Source of the DNA: an uncultured Eubacteriales bacterium
Lineage (GTDB): Bacteria; Bacillota; Clostridia; Lachnospirales; Lachnospiraceae
Length of the DNA: 7,503 bases
Direction: 5' to 3'
NCBI GenBank assembly: GCA_949297565.1
Contig: CASFUI010000269.1
Location: forward strand, 1-7,503
Part shown: positions 1 through 5,588 of the stretch, piece after piece
How positions within the stretch are numbered: the first letter of the stretch is position 1
How the letters are laid out: every line of letters starts with the position of its first letter
Notes under the pieces: model-generated
Databases searched by the model: none
What the model saw: the letters and a program-made list of their open reading frames with translations, nothing else
What the model was told of the DNA's origin: nothing
Position numbers and translations under genes: made by a program

Positions 1-216
1 ATCTATACTGATTTCTGTTGTCGGTGTAAAGTATAGCCATCGTCCGCCCAATAATATTAGAAACATGCATATCACAGCAGGTATAAGGTGTTTATAATTT
101 AAGACTTTAGACTTGGTGTAGCCGTTTGTTTTCTTGGCGAGAAAAGCTTTTGTGCTTTCTTTTAATTCTTTTTCAGCATGAACCTGATTAAAAGTTTCTT
201 TTATCTTATTATTCAT
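1..216 (-). CDS. RsgI-like membrane anti-sigma factor, N-terminal part only
   Basis: This frame is open to the window edge and encodes 72 residues, so the gene is partial at its 3' end. Residues 1-43 are charged and probably cytosolic, where they would bind the sigma factor. Residues about 44-63 form one hydrophobic membrane segment, followed by LYFTPTTEISID. In RsgI-type proteins an extracytoplasmic domain begins with a motif close to SIDINPSIE, so the visible SID is a good but incomplete match. The ATG at 216 is preferred over the in-frame ATG at 222: GGAGG lies about 8 bases before the first and only 2 before the second. The start overlaps the end of the sigma gene by 8 bases, implying translational coupling. 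The likely role is to hold the adjacent sigma factor at the membrane until a signal arrives. The family call rests on context plus a short motif; the sensing domain lies outside the window. Confidence 0.72.
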   Translation of the reverse strand, partial: MNNKIKETFNQVHAEKELKESTKAFLAKKTNGYTKSKVLNYKHLIPAVICMFLILLGGRWLYFTPTTEISID

Positions 217-691
217 ACTCATCACCTCCCAGCTTTTCCCGGAGCATTTGTCTGGAACGCGTCAGGAGCGTATAGACTGTATTAACATTTTTGCCTAAAA
301 TATTGCCGATTTGAGGGGCAGTGTAATCTTCAAAGTAATGCAGATATACCACATCTCTGTATTTCTTAGGCAGAGAGAGCACTGCCTCCAGGACTTCTTT
401 ATTTTCCGCAGGCAGGGCGGAAGGCATCTCCATAATTTCATCTAATGATGTTGTGCGGCTGCGGAAGAAGCTTTTAAGCAAATCTTTGCATGCGTTTATT
501 GTGACACGTATAAACCATGCTTTCTCATGTTCTTCGCTTTCAAAACATACAGAGCTAAGGACATATTTCAAAAATACGGTTTGAAATATGTCCTCGGTAT
601 CGGCATAGTTTTTTAAATGTATCATACAAAGTCTACGAACGGTGTCAGAATGACGTTCTATAGCTCTGTTTACCTCTTGTTCGCTCCGCAT
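209..691 (-). CDS. ECF-type (sigma-70 family) RNA polymerase sigma factor
   Basis: The protein has 160 residues, the usual size for an extracytoplasmic-function sigma factor containing only regions 2 and 4. Region 2 spans roughly residues 9-75: DTEDIFQTVFLKY at 31-43 matches the core-binding helix, and EKAWFIRVTINACKDLLKS at 56-74 matches the -10-recognition helix. Region 4 spans about 103-153, with a helix-turn-helix in DYTAPQIGNILGKNVNTVY followed by TLLTRSRQMLREKL. The ATG at 691 is preceded by AGGGGA with about 8 bases of spacing. The start lies inside the end of the upstream secreted-protein gene (22-base overlap), and the stop overlaps the anti-sigma start. It should direct core RNA polymerase to a small regulon under control of the downstream RsgI-like protein. 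It is too short and lacks the architecture of SigI, the classical partner of RsgI, so the pairing here is ECF plus RsgI-like. Its regulon is unknown. Confidence 0.93.
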   Translation of the reverse strand: MRSEQEVNRAIERHSDTVRRLCMIHLKNYADTEDIFQTVFLKYVLSSVCFESEEHEKAWFIRVTINACKDLLKSFFRSRTTSLDEIMEMPSALPAENKEVLEAVLSLPKKYRDVVYLHYFEDYTAPQIGNILGKNVNTVYTLLTRSRQMLREKLGGDEYE

Positions 692-1005
692 TGTAGTTTC
701 CCCTGCTGCCTTCCGTGATTGCCACGCAGTCCGTTTATACCGTTTGCGCCCTGTCCTGAGCCGTAATTGTCGCAGACGCCGTCGTTGTCGTTGTCAGTGA
801 AATTCGGTCTGCTTTCGTAATTATCGCAGACACCGTCGTTGTCGTTGTCGGTGAAATTCGGCCTGCTTTCGTAATTGTCGCATATTCCGTTATTATACGT
901 ATTGATAAAATTCTTCCCTGCTCTGCTGCCGGCGGCAAACGCACATGTAGTTCCTGCTGACAATATGGTTACGGCAGTTAAAAGTCCAATTAATGGTTTT
1001 TTCAT
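670..1005 (-). CDS. small secreted protein with tandem DxDxDGVCDNY repeats
   Basis: The product is 111 residues from ATG 1005, which has GAGG 8 bases upstream; the in-frame TTG at 1011 sits too close to that site. Residues 1-24 are a classical signal peptide (KK, hydrophobic core, AFA before the predicted cut). The mature part has two identical 18-residue units at 41-58 and 59-76 (first residue I or V) with core CDNYESRPNFTDNDNDG, then a partial VCDNY at 77-81. DNDNDG resembles the calcium-binding DxDxDG loops of EF-hand, dockerin and thrombospondin type 3 repeats, though neither EF-hand helices nor a full dockerin is present. Each unit carries one Cys. The C-terminal 30 residues are basic and rich in Gly, Asn and Arg, with one more Cys. 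No sortase or lipobox motif is visible. It is the first gene of the sigma/anti-sigma unit. It may be a secreted sensor partner or target of that system; the function is unknown. Confidence 0.82.
   Translation of the reverse strand: MKKPLIGLLTAVTILSAGTTCAFAAGSRAGKNFINTYNNGICDNYESRPNFTDNDNDGVCDNYESRPNFTDNDNDGVCDNYGSGQGANGINGLRGNHGRQQGKLQCGANKR
763..885 (-). repeat. 54-base in-frame tandem repeat, two full copies plus a partial
   Basis: Two adjacent 54-base units (763-816 and 817-870) differ at four positions, and a 15-base partial copy follows (871-885). They encode the 18-residue acidic repeat of the secreted protein. All four differences are at third codon positions and silent (GAC/GAT, GGC/GGT, ACT/ACC, AGA/AGG), so the encoded peptide is identical. 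The partial unit changes Val to Ile. This is a coding repeat, not a CRISPR array. Confidence 0.95.
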
Positions 1006-1133
1006 AATCAATCCTCGCTTTCATTTTTGGTTGTTTTATTTTTGGTTTCACATATAATACGATTGAAAATAAAAAATCCATTCATATTTTATAAAATTTT
1101 TTGATTTTTTTTAAGTGCTTTGATTCATAGAGT
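1006..1133. other. AT-rich intergenic region; probable promoter zone of the sigma operon
   Basis: These 128 bases separate the end of the DUF4364 gene from the repeat-protein gene, both read on the minus strand. There is no convincing hairpin plus T-run terminator for the upstream operon. On the minus strand, TATTAT (1059 to 1054) could be a -10 box, but no good -35 lies at standard spacing. A direct repeat, AACCAAAAAT on the minus strand, occurs at 1023-1032 and 1038-1047, 15 bases apart and just upstream of the ribosome binding site. A 12-base palindrome ATTTTATAAAAT lies at 1086-1097, though such AT-rich sequence carries little information. The sigma factor may recognise this region itself, but its motif is unknown. 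Confidence 0.4.
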
Positions 1134-1649
1134 TTACATAAGCTTGTGTATCACAAAATCATAAATATCCTGGCTTGCGTCCTTCCATTTTGCGCACATT
1201 GCATCCGCCTGCTGTTCAAGCGGAACGGCTATGTTAAGTTCGATAAGATTAGTATCGCCTTCTTTTACCTGACAGTGGACTATATAGTCGCCGCTGGTAG
1301 ATTTATAATAGTCAGATGTAGTTCCGACCTCGCATTTCAGGTCGTATTTATTTTCTTTCAGATATTTGTCAATATCCTCCCGGATTGCAGGGGAAATTTT
1401 GCTGTCGAAAAAAGAAATTGTATCAATTCCCTCTCTTGTCAGCTTATACTGGGTGCTGCTGCGATATGTGAGAATCTGTACAAAACCGTCGTTTGCGAGA
1501 GAATTTAAAACCTCCTGAAGCGTAAAATAGTTGGTGTACTGTCTGTCCAGCATAAATTCGGCAATCTGGCTGTTGGACAGCGGAAAATTTACTTTATTTA
1601 ACATATATAAAACCATCAGTTTATAGAGGGTTGTTGCGTCCGTACTCAT
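1134..1649 (-). CDS. DUF4364 family winged-helix protein
   Basis: The product is 171 residues and matches my knowledge of the DUF4364 family, found mainly in Clostridia. Residues about 7-80 look like a winged helix-turn-helix: LYKLMVLYMLNKV, then LSNSQIAEFMLD, FTLQEVLNSLANDGFVQIL, and a wing around TQYKLTREGIDTISFF. The C-terminal half (about 85-171) contains a strand-rich segment (DYIVHCQVKEG..LIELNIAVP) and a terminal helix. No signal peptide or membrane segment is present. The ATG at 1649 shares an ATGA overlap with the stop of the radical SAM gene, and AAGGACGG lies upstream, so translation is probably coupled. It is the last gene of the operon. A DNA-binding regulator is the natural reading, but no target or ligand is known to me. 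Confidence 0.85.
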   Translation of the reverse strand: MSTDATTLYKLMVLYMLNKVNFPLSNSQIAEFMLDRQYTNYFTLQEVLNSLANDGFVQILTYRSSTQYKLTREGIDTISFFDSKISPAIREDIDKYLKENKYDLKCEVGTTSDYYKSTSGDYIVHCQVKEGDTNLIELNIAVPLEQQADAMCAKWKDASQDIYDFVIHKLM

Positions 1650-2563
1650 TTGTATTTCCGTCCTTGAATAATATTGTTGTTTTTAAAATACTTCATTATG
1701 CTGTTGTGAACATGTTTTTTGTCGGCGCTCCAGAGCGGAGCTGTAAGCAGTTTCTTCGCTCCGTCTCCTGTGAGACGGTGTATTACCATATTTTTCGGAA
1801 GATTTTCTATTATTTCGCCGAGAAGCTGTATGTAGGCATCCTCTGTCATCGTCTCAAACATACCGCTTTCATAATCTTTTGCCAAATCAGTGCCTTTCAG
1901 AACATGCAGAAGCTGGAGCTTAATTCCCCATGCTTTGCTGTGCGCGATATAGCGTGCGGTGTCAAGTATCATTTCGTCAGTTTCACCGGGAAGACCGATA
2001 ATCATATGTACAATGGTTTTTACACCGATTTTATTAAGCTTCTTCATAGCGTCATCATAGACACTGAGCTCATAGCCGCGTCTTATATATTTTGCGGTTT
2101 TTTCATGAATTGTCTGAAGTCCGAGCTCAATCCAAACCGGTTTAATGCTGTTCAGCTCGTCGAGAAGTGAAATGATGTCAGAGTTGAGGCAGTCGGGTCT
2201 TGTCGCGATTGACAGTATGCGGATATCGTCTCTTTTTATGACGGGCATAAAAAGCTGTCTTAAAAAATCAGTTTCCGCATAGGTATTTGTAAATGACTGA
2301 AAATAGGCTATAAAATCGCTGCCTTTGTATTTTTTTGAAATAAGGCGTTTGGCTGCCTCAAGCTGCTCCTGTATACACAGCGAGCCGGACATGCCGCCCG
2401 CGAAGTCTCCGGAGCCCCCGGCGCTGCAAAAAATACAGCCTCTTGTGTCAATAAGCCCATCGCGGTTGGGACATGTCATCCCACCGTTCAGGGCCAGTTT
2501 GTACATTTTGACACCGTAGGTTTCCTGTAAATATTCGTTTACAGAGTAAAATGAAGGTCTCAT
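1646..2563 (-). CDS. TIGR01212-type radical SAM protein (YhcC/YtqA family)
   Basis: The product is 305 residues, typical of this family. The iron-sulfur cluster cysteines are C31, C43 and C46 in a Cx11CxxC arrangement (TCPNRDG...RGCIFCS), the spacing seen in this Elp3-related group rather than the classical Cx3Cx2C. Downstream are AYFQSFTNTYA, the STRPDCL-like segment (IATRPDCLNSD), ELGLQT and the IGLPGET motif of the radical SAM barrel. As I recall, the Bacillus homologue YtqA has been linked to wobble-uridine tRNA modification (the mnm5s2U route); whether that holds here is inference, and its usual methyltransferase partner YtqB is not next to it. The ATG at 2563 lies one base after the malic enzyme stop. 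No Shine-Dalgarno motif is visible upstream, so translation probably depends on ribosomes finishing the malic enzyme. Confidence 0.9.
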   Translation of the reverse strand: MRPSFYSVNEYLQETYGVKMYKLALNGGMTCPNRDGLIDTRGCIFCSAGGSGDFAGGMSGSLCIQEQLEAAKRLISKKYKGSDFIAYFQSFTNTYAETDFLRQLFMPVIKRDDIRILSIATRPDCLNSDIISLLDELNSIKPVWIELGLQTIHEKTAKYIRRGYELSVYDDAMKKLNKIGVKTIVHMIIGLPGETDEMILDTARYIAHSKAWGIKLQLLHVLKGTDLAKDYESGMFETMTEDAYIQLLGEIIENLPKNMVIHRLTGDGAKKLLTAPLWSADKKHVHNSIMKYFKNNNIIQGRKYK

Positions 2564-2564
2564 A

Positions 2565-3716
2565 TTATTTGATAAGGTTTTTTATAGCTTCGCTTACGAC
2601 ATCGGCAACGCGGGGATCAAAGGCTTCGGGAAGAATATTTGTGTCGCAAAGCTCACTGTCGGGAATAAGGTTTGCTATTGCGAGCGCCGCAGCCAGTTTC
2701 ATTTCTTCAGTAATCTGTGTGGCTCTGCCCTCAAGAGCGCCCTTGAAAATGCCTGGGAACGCGATTACGTTGTTTACCTGGTTTGGAAAATCCGAGCGGC
2801 CTGTGCCGACAACCTTTGCTCCGGCAGACTTAGCGACATCAGGCATAATCTCAGGGACAGGGTTTGCCATTGCAAACAGAATAGCGTCCTTATTCATAGA
2901 TGCGACCATCTCGGCAGAGACAATATTAGGAGCCGAAACGCCGACAAAAATATCTGCGCCCTTTAAGGCGTCTGCGAGCGAGCCGTGCTGCTGTTCAAGG
3001 TTTGTCACATTCATCATGGATTCCTGCATCCAGTTGAGACCCTCGCTGTCTTTGGCGAGAATACCTGATTTATCGCACATAGTTATATTTTTAAAACCGT
3101 ATGTGAGAAGAAGCTTTGTTATTGCGATACCTGCCGAGCCGGCGCCGTTTACAACCACGCGGCAGTTTTCTTTAGTTTTTCCGGTAACCTTTAAAGCATT
3201 TATAATTCCTGCCAGAACAACAATGGCAGTACCATGCTGGTCATCGTGGAATACTGGAATATCAAGCAGCTCCTTTAAACGCTCTTCAATCTCAAAACAT
3301 CTCGGAGCGGAAATATCCTCAAGATTAATTCCGCCAAAGGCGGGAGCAATGTTTACAACTGTCTTTATGATTTCTTCTGTGTCCTGTGTATCGAGACATA
3401 TAGGAACTGCGTTGACACCTCCGAAAGCCTTAAATAATACGGCTTTGCCCTCCATTACAGGCATGGCTGCATGTGCTCCTATATTGCCGAGTCCGAGGAC
3501 GGCGCTTCCGTCCGAAACAACCGCAATTGTGTTTGACTTGATTGTATATTTGTAAGCGGCTTCCTTGTTTTCTGCGATAACCTTGCATGGCTCGGCAACT
3601 CCCGGAGTATAGGCGAGCGCCAAATCCTCTCTTGTCGTGATGGACATTTTAGGAACAGTCTCAAATTTTCCGTTCCATTCTTCATGTAAAGCCAGAGCTT
3701 TTTCTGCGTTTGTCAT
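2565..3716 (-). CDS. malic enzyme (malate oxidoreductase, decarboxylating), short bacterial type
   Basis: It converts malate to pyruvate and CO2 with reduction of NAD or NADP. The 383-residue product has the short bacterial length. Counting from ATG 3716, the substrate end is LAYTPGVAEP with probable catalytic Tyr36, and EGKAVLFK with Lys91. The metal site is NLEDIS (Glu133, Asp134) and FHDDQHGTA (Asp158/159). The Rossmann loop GAGSAG lies at 191-196, and VGVSAPN, MANPVPEI and GTGRSDFPNQVNN follow in normal order. NAD or NADP preference cannot be read with confidence. The frame extends 44 codons upstream to 3848, but that segment has no family similarity and covers the promoter. AGGAGG lies before 3716, although the spacing of 12 bases is long. 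It is first in an operon with the radical SAM and DUF4364 genes. The link to them is positional; no shared pathway is evident. Confidence 0.95.
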   Translation of the reverse strand: MTNAEKALALHEEWNGKFETVPKMSITTREDLALAYTPGVAEPCKVIAENKEAAYKYTIKSNTIAVVSDGSAVLGLGNIGAHAAMPVMEGKAVLFKAFGGVNAVPICLDTQDTEEIIKTVVNIAPAFGGINLEDISAPRCFEIEERLKELLDIPVFHDDQHGTAIVVLAGIINALKVTGKTKENCRVVVNGAGSAGIAITKLLLTYGFKNITMCDKSGILAKDSEGLNWMQESMMNVTNLEQQHGSLADALKGADIFVGVSAPNIVSAEMVASMNKDAILFAMANPVPEIMPDVAKSAGAKVVGTGRSDFPNQVNNVIAFPGIFKGALEGRATQITEEMKLAAALAIANLIPDSELCDTNILPEAFDPRVADVVSEAIKNLIK

Positions 3717-3805
3717 GATAATTTTTATCCTCCTGAATGTTTGTGTATTGGTTAAAAAGTATATCTGCGGCACAGGCGCAAACCCGCTACTGAAAATATA
3801 GATGT

Positions 3806-3815
3806 ACAATATTGT
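3806..3815. promoter_or_regulatory. ACAATATTGT palindrome at the predicted malic enzyme transcription start
   Basis: A perfect 10-base inverted repeat lies directly downstream of the candidate -10 box and covers the predicted start point. That is where a repressor could act. The motif is short and AT-rich, so chance is a real alternative, and I cannot name a regulator. Confidence 0.25.
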
Positions 3816-3819
3816 TCTA

Positions 3820-3848
3820 ATGATAGCACATCGGTGGTGCATCGGCAA
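3820..3848 (-). promoter_or_regulatory. candidate sigma-A promoter for the malic enzyme operon
   Basis: On the minus strand, TTGCCG (3848 to 3843) and TATCAT (3825 to 3820) are separated by 17 bases, with 4/6 and 5/6 matches to consensus. Transcription would start near 3813, giving a leader of about 97 bases. The promoter lies inside the rejected upstream extension of the malic enzyme frame, which supports the start at 3716. Confidence 0.55.
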
Positions 3849-3861
3849 GGATTGAAATTAT

Positions 3862-3889
3862 TTGAAAAATTGAAAAAAAGGTGTATAAT
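3862..3889 (+). promoter_or_regulatory. candidate sigma-A promoter for rho
   Basis: TTGAAA (3862-3867) and a perfect TATAAT (3884-3889) are separated by 16 bases. Transcription should begin near 3896, leaving a leader of about 100 bases before rho. Two further TTGAAA copies lie at 3852 and 3870, but only the 3862 copy is correctly spaced. This promoter points away from the malic enzyme promoter, with 13 bases between the two -35 boxes. Confidence 0.75.
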
Positions 3890-3911
3890 ATAAGAAAATA
3901 TTTCAAATTTC

Positions 3912-3925
3912 TTTAAGCGCTTAAA
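3912..3925. promoter_or_regulatory. TTTAAGCGCTTAAA palindrome in the rho leader, operator candidate
   Basis: This is a perfect 14-base palindrome with a central CG, about 16-29 bases downstream of the predicted rho transcription start. Against the CcpA cre core TGWAANCGNTNWCA it matches 12 of 14 positions, missing the G at 2 and the C at 13. The layout also fits LacI-family operators in general. A roadblock-type repressor site is possible. It has no loop, so it is unlikely to be an RNA hairpin. The identity of any binding protein is inference. Confidence 0.35.
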
Positions 3926-3995
3926 AAAGTGAATGACTGGTTAATTCAGAAGCGCAATCCCCGCATTTATTTTTAAACAGGAGAAAATTATTGTT

Positions 3996-5396
3996 ATGAG
4001 AGAAAAATTACAGACATTGTCTCTTGCCGTGCTGAGAGATTTCGCAAAGGATAAAAAGATAAAAAATGTTTCAACCATGAGAAAGGCTGAGCTGATAGAG
4101 GCTCTTATTGCGGCGGCACAGGAGGAAGAGCAGCAGGAAAAGCGCGAGCAGCAGGAACAGAAAAAACAGCGAGAGCATCAGGAAGCGCAGGACAATGACC
4201 ATTTGCACGAGCATCAGAGTCAGAGAGAACATGGGCAGGGACAGCACGAACATGAGCAGGCCCAGCCTCAGCAGCAAGAGATTGCAGACGGAATTTTGGA
4301 GGTGCTTCAGGAGGGTTATGGATTTATAAGATGTGAGAATTTCCTGCCCGGAGAGAATGACGTATATGTATCGCCTTCTCAGATAAGAAGGTTTAATTTA
4401 AAGACCGGAGATATGGTGAGAGGTCCTAAGCGGGCAAAAACACAGGGAGAGAAATTTTCAGCACTGATGTATCTTGAGACGGTAAACGGTGAGGAGCCTT
4501 CAAGGGCTGTCAAGAGACCTGCGTTTGAAAGTCTTACTCCTATATTTCCGAATGAGAGAATACATCTTGAGAAAAATACGAATACAATCGCAATGAGAAT
4601 TGTGGATTTGATTTCGCCGATTGGCAAGGGACAGAGAGGTATGATAGTTTCACAGCCTAAGGCGGGTAAGACAACTCTTCTGAAGCAGATTGCAAACGCC
4701 GTGACGAAAAATAATCCTGAGATGCATCTGATTATTCTTCTTATAGATGAGAGACCTGAGGAGGTAACTGATATTAAGGAGTCTATTGTGGGAGAGAATG
4801 TAGAGGTTATATATTCCACATTTGACGAGCTTCCGGAGCGACATAAAAGGGTGTCTGAAATGGTTATTGAGCGTGCCAAGCGCCTTGTCGAATATAAAAA
4901 GGATGTTATAATTCTTCTTGACAGCATAACAAGACTTGCACGCGCTTATAATCTCACAGTTCAGGCGAGCGGCCGAACTCTCTCCGGAGGTCTTGATCCG
5001 GCGGCGCTGCATATGCCTAAGCGCTTTTTCGGAGCTGCAAGAAATATGCGTGAGGGAGGAAGCCTGACTATTCTTGCTACAGCTCTCGTGGAGACGGGAA
5101 GCAAAATGGATGATGTTGTATTTGAAGAATTTAAGGGTACAGGAAATATGGAACTTGTGCTTGACAGAAAGCTTTCCGAAAAGAGAGTTTTTCCTGCCAT
5201 TGATATTGCAAAGTCAAGTACGAGGCGGGAGGATTTGCTTCTGAATGAGGAGGAGCAGAATGCGGTAGATATTATGCGCAAGGCGCTGAACGGAATGAAG
5301 ACTGACGAGGCGGCAGAGAGAATTCTGGAAATGTTTGTCAAAACAAAAAATAATCAGGAGCTTGTCCATACAATATGTAAAAACAGATATGTTTAA
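3996..5396 (+). CDS. rho: transcription termination factor Rho with a Gln/Glu/His-rich insert
   Basis: Rho is the hexameric RNA-dependent ATPase/helicase that ends transcription and limits antisense RNA. The 466-residue product is longer than the E. coli protein (about 419). Residues 1-41 are the Rho N-terminal helical domain (LSLAVLRDFAKDKKIKNVSTMRKAELIEALI). Residues 42-95 form a low-complexity insert with 18 Gln, 13 Glu and 7 His in 54. The cold-shock-like RNA-binding domain follows (about 96-170), with EGYGFIR at 106-112 and DVYVSPSQIRRFNL. The motor has Walker A SQPKAGKTT (219-227), catalytic-region DERPEEV (251-257), Walker B VIILLD (304-309), the Q-loop region SGGLD (330-334), and GTGNMELVLDRKL near the end. 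All expected motifs are intact. AGGAGA precedes the ATG with a long spacing of about 12 bases. No clear intrinsic terminator follows, so transcripts may continue into rpmE. Confidence 0.98.
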   Translation: MREKLQTLSLAVLRDFAKDKKIKNVSTMRKAELIEALIAAAQEEEQQEKREQQEQKKQREHQEAQDNDHLHEHQSQREHGQGQHEHEQAQPQQQEIADGILEVLQEGYGFIRCENFLPGENDVYVSPSQIRRFNLKTGDMVRGPKRAKTQGEKFSALMYLETVNGEEPSRAVKRPAFESLTPIFPNERIHLEKNTNTIAMRIVDLISPIGKGQRGMIVSQPKAGKTTLLKQIANAVTKNNPEMHLIILLIDERPEEVTDIKESIVGENVEVIYSTFDELPERHKRVSEMVIERAKRLVEYKKDVIILLDSITRLARAYNLTVQASGRTLSGGLDPAALHMPKRFFGAARNMREGGSLTILATALVETGSKMDDVVFEEFKGTGNMELVLDRKLSEKRVFPAIDIAKSSTRREDLLLNEEEQNAVDIMRKALNGMKTDEAAERILEMFVKTKNNQELVHTICKNRYV

Positions 5397-5471
5397 AGCC
5401 AGCGGATATAAGGAATTTTGGCGCTTTTTGCGTCTTTTCGTTAAATTTTGGCTGCGTTTAAAAAAAACAGC
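5397..5471 (+). other. rho-rpmE spacer without a clear terminator
   Basis: The sequence after the rho stop is T-rich and contains short complementary pieces: AGCG/CGCT before a T-run at about 5425, and TTTAAAGC (5392-5399) against GCGTTTAAA (5454-5462) with a bulge. None forms a stable GC-rich stem directly followed by a U-tract on the plus strand. I therefore call no terminator, and partial read-through from rho into rpmE seems likely. Confidence 0.4.
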
Positions 5472-5500
5472 TTGCATTAGTATAACCTATGTGTTACAAT
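5472..5500 (+). promoter_or_regulatory. candidate sigma-A promoter for rpmE
   Basis: TTGCAT (5472-5477) and TACAAT (5495-5500) are separated by the optimal 17 bases, a strong match fitting a highly expressed ribosomal protein gene. Transcription should start near 5507, giving a leader of about 82 bases. Confidence 0.75.
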
Positions 5501-5506
5501 ATCAAC

Positions 5507-5588
5507 GCTGCTTATAAAAGACAAAGAAATACTTTGTGAGTTTAAGTCTTGCAATGATAATAAAGATTATATTAAAGAGGTGAAAAGC
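5507..5588 (+). promoter_or_regulatory. rpmE 5' leader with hairpin, possible L31 leader element
   Basis: The leader contains ACAAAG-AAATA-CTTTGT (5521-5537), a 6-base-pair hairpin. AAGAC (5518-5522) can instead pair with a GTCTT further downstream, and the two pairings share bases, so they exclude each other. Structured leaders before rpmE, including an L31 class in Firmicutes, have been proposed as autoregulatory elements. I cannot confirm that this sequence fits that covariance model. The ribosome binding site AGAGG ends at 5580. Confidence 0.35.

Noticed and set aside
763..885. Repeats as a CRISPR array
   Set aside because: Units are directly adjacent with no spacers, keep frame in a signal-peptide protein, and differ only at silent positions.
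735..944. Thr-rich alternative frame across the repeats
   Set aside because: It is the shifted reading of the 54-base repeat; the true frame has a signal peptide and silent-site variation.
1086..1097. ATTTTATAAAAT palindrome as an operator
   Set aside because: Perfect, but made only of A and T in a very AT-rich spacer, so expected by chance.
1631..2170. 179-codon plus-strand open frame opposite the radical SAM gene
   Set aside because: Antisense to a gene with intact catalytic motifs, and no recognisable domain.
2551..3555. 334-codon plus-strand open frame opposite the malic enzyme
   Set aside because: It is antisense to a fully conserved enzyme, has no recognisable domain, and its composition mirrors the opposite strand.
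3760..3800. Attenuator hairpin in the malic enzyme leader (GCGG/CCGC before a T-run)
   Set aside because: Only a four-base-pair core is complementary and the T-run is separated from it, so the structure is too weak to call.
3717..3848. 44-codon N-terminal extension of the malic enzyme
   Set aside because: The extension has no family similarity, contains the likely promoter, and a Shine-Dalgarno AGGAGG precedes the ATG at 3716.
4379..4927. 182-codon minus-strand open frame opposite rho
   Set aside because: It lies entirely within conserved rho and shows no independent family features.
5392..5462. Terminator after rho
   Set aside because: The TTTAAAGC/GCGTTTAAA pairing is AT-rich with a long loop and is followed by A residues, not T, on the plus strand.
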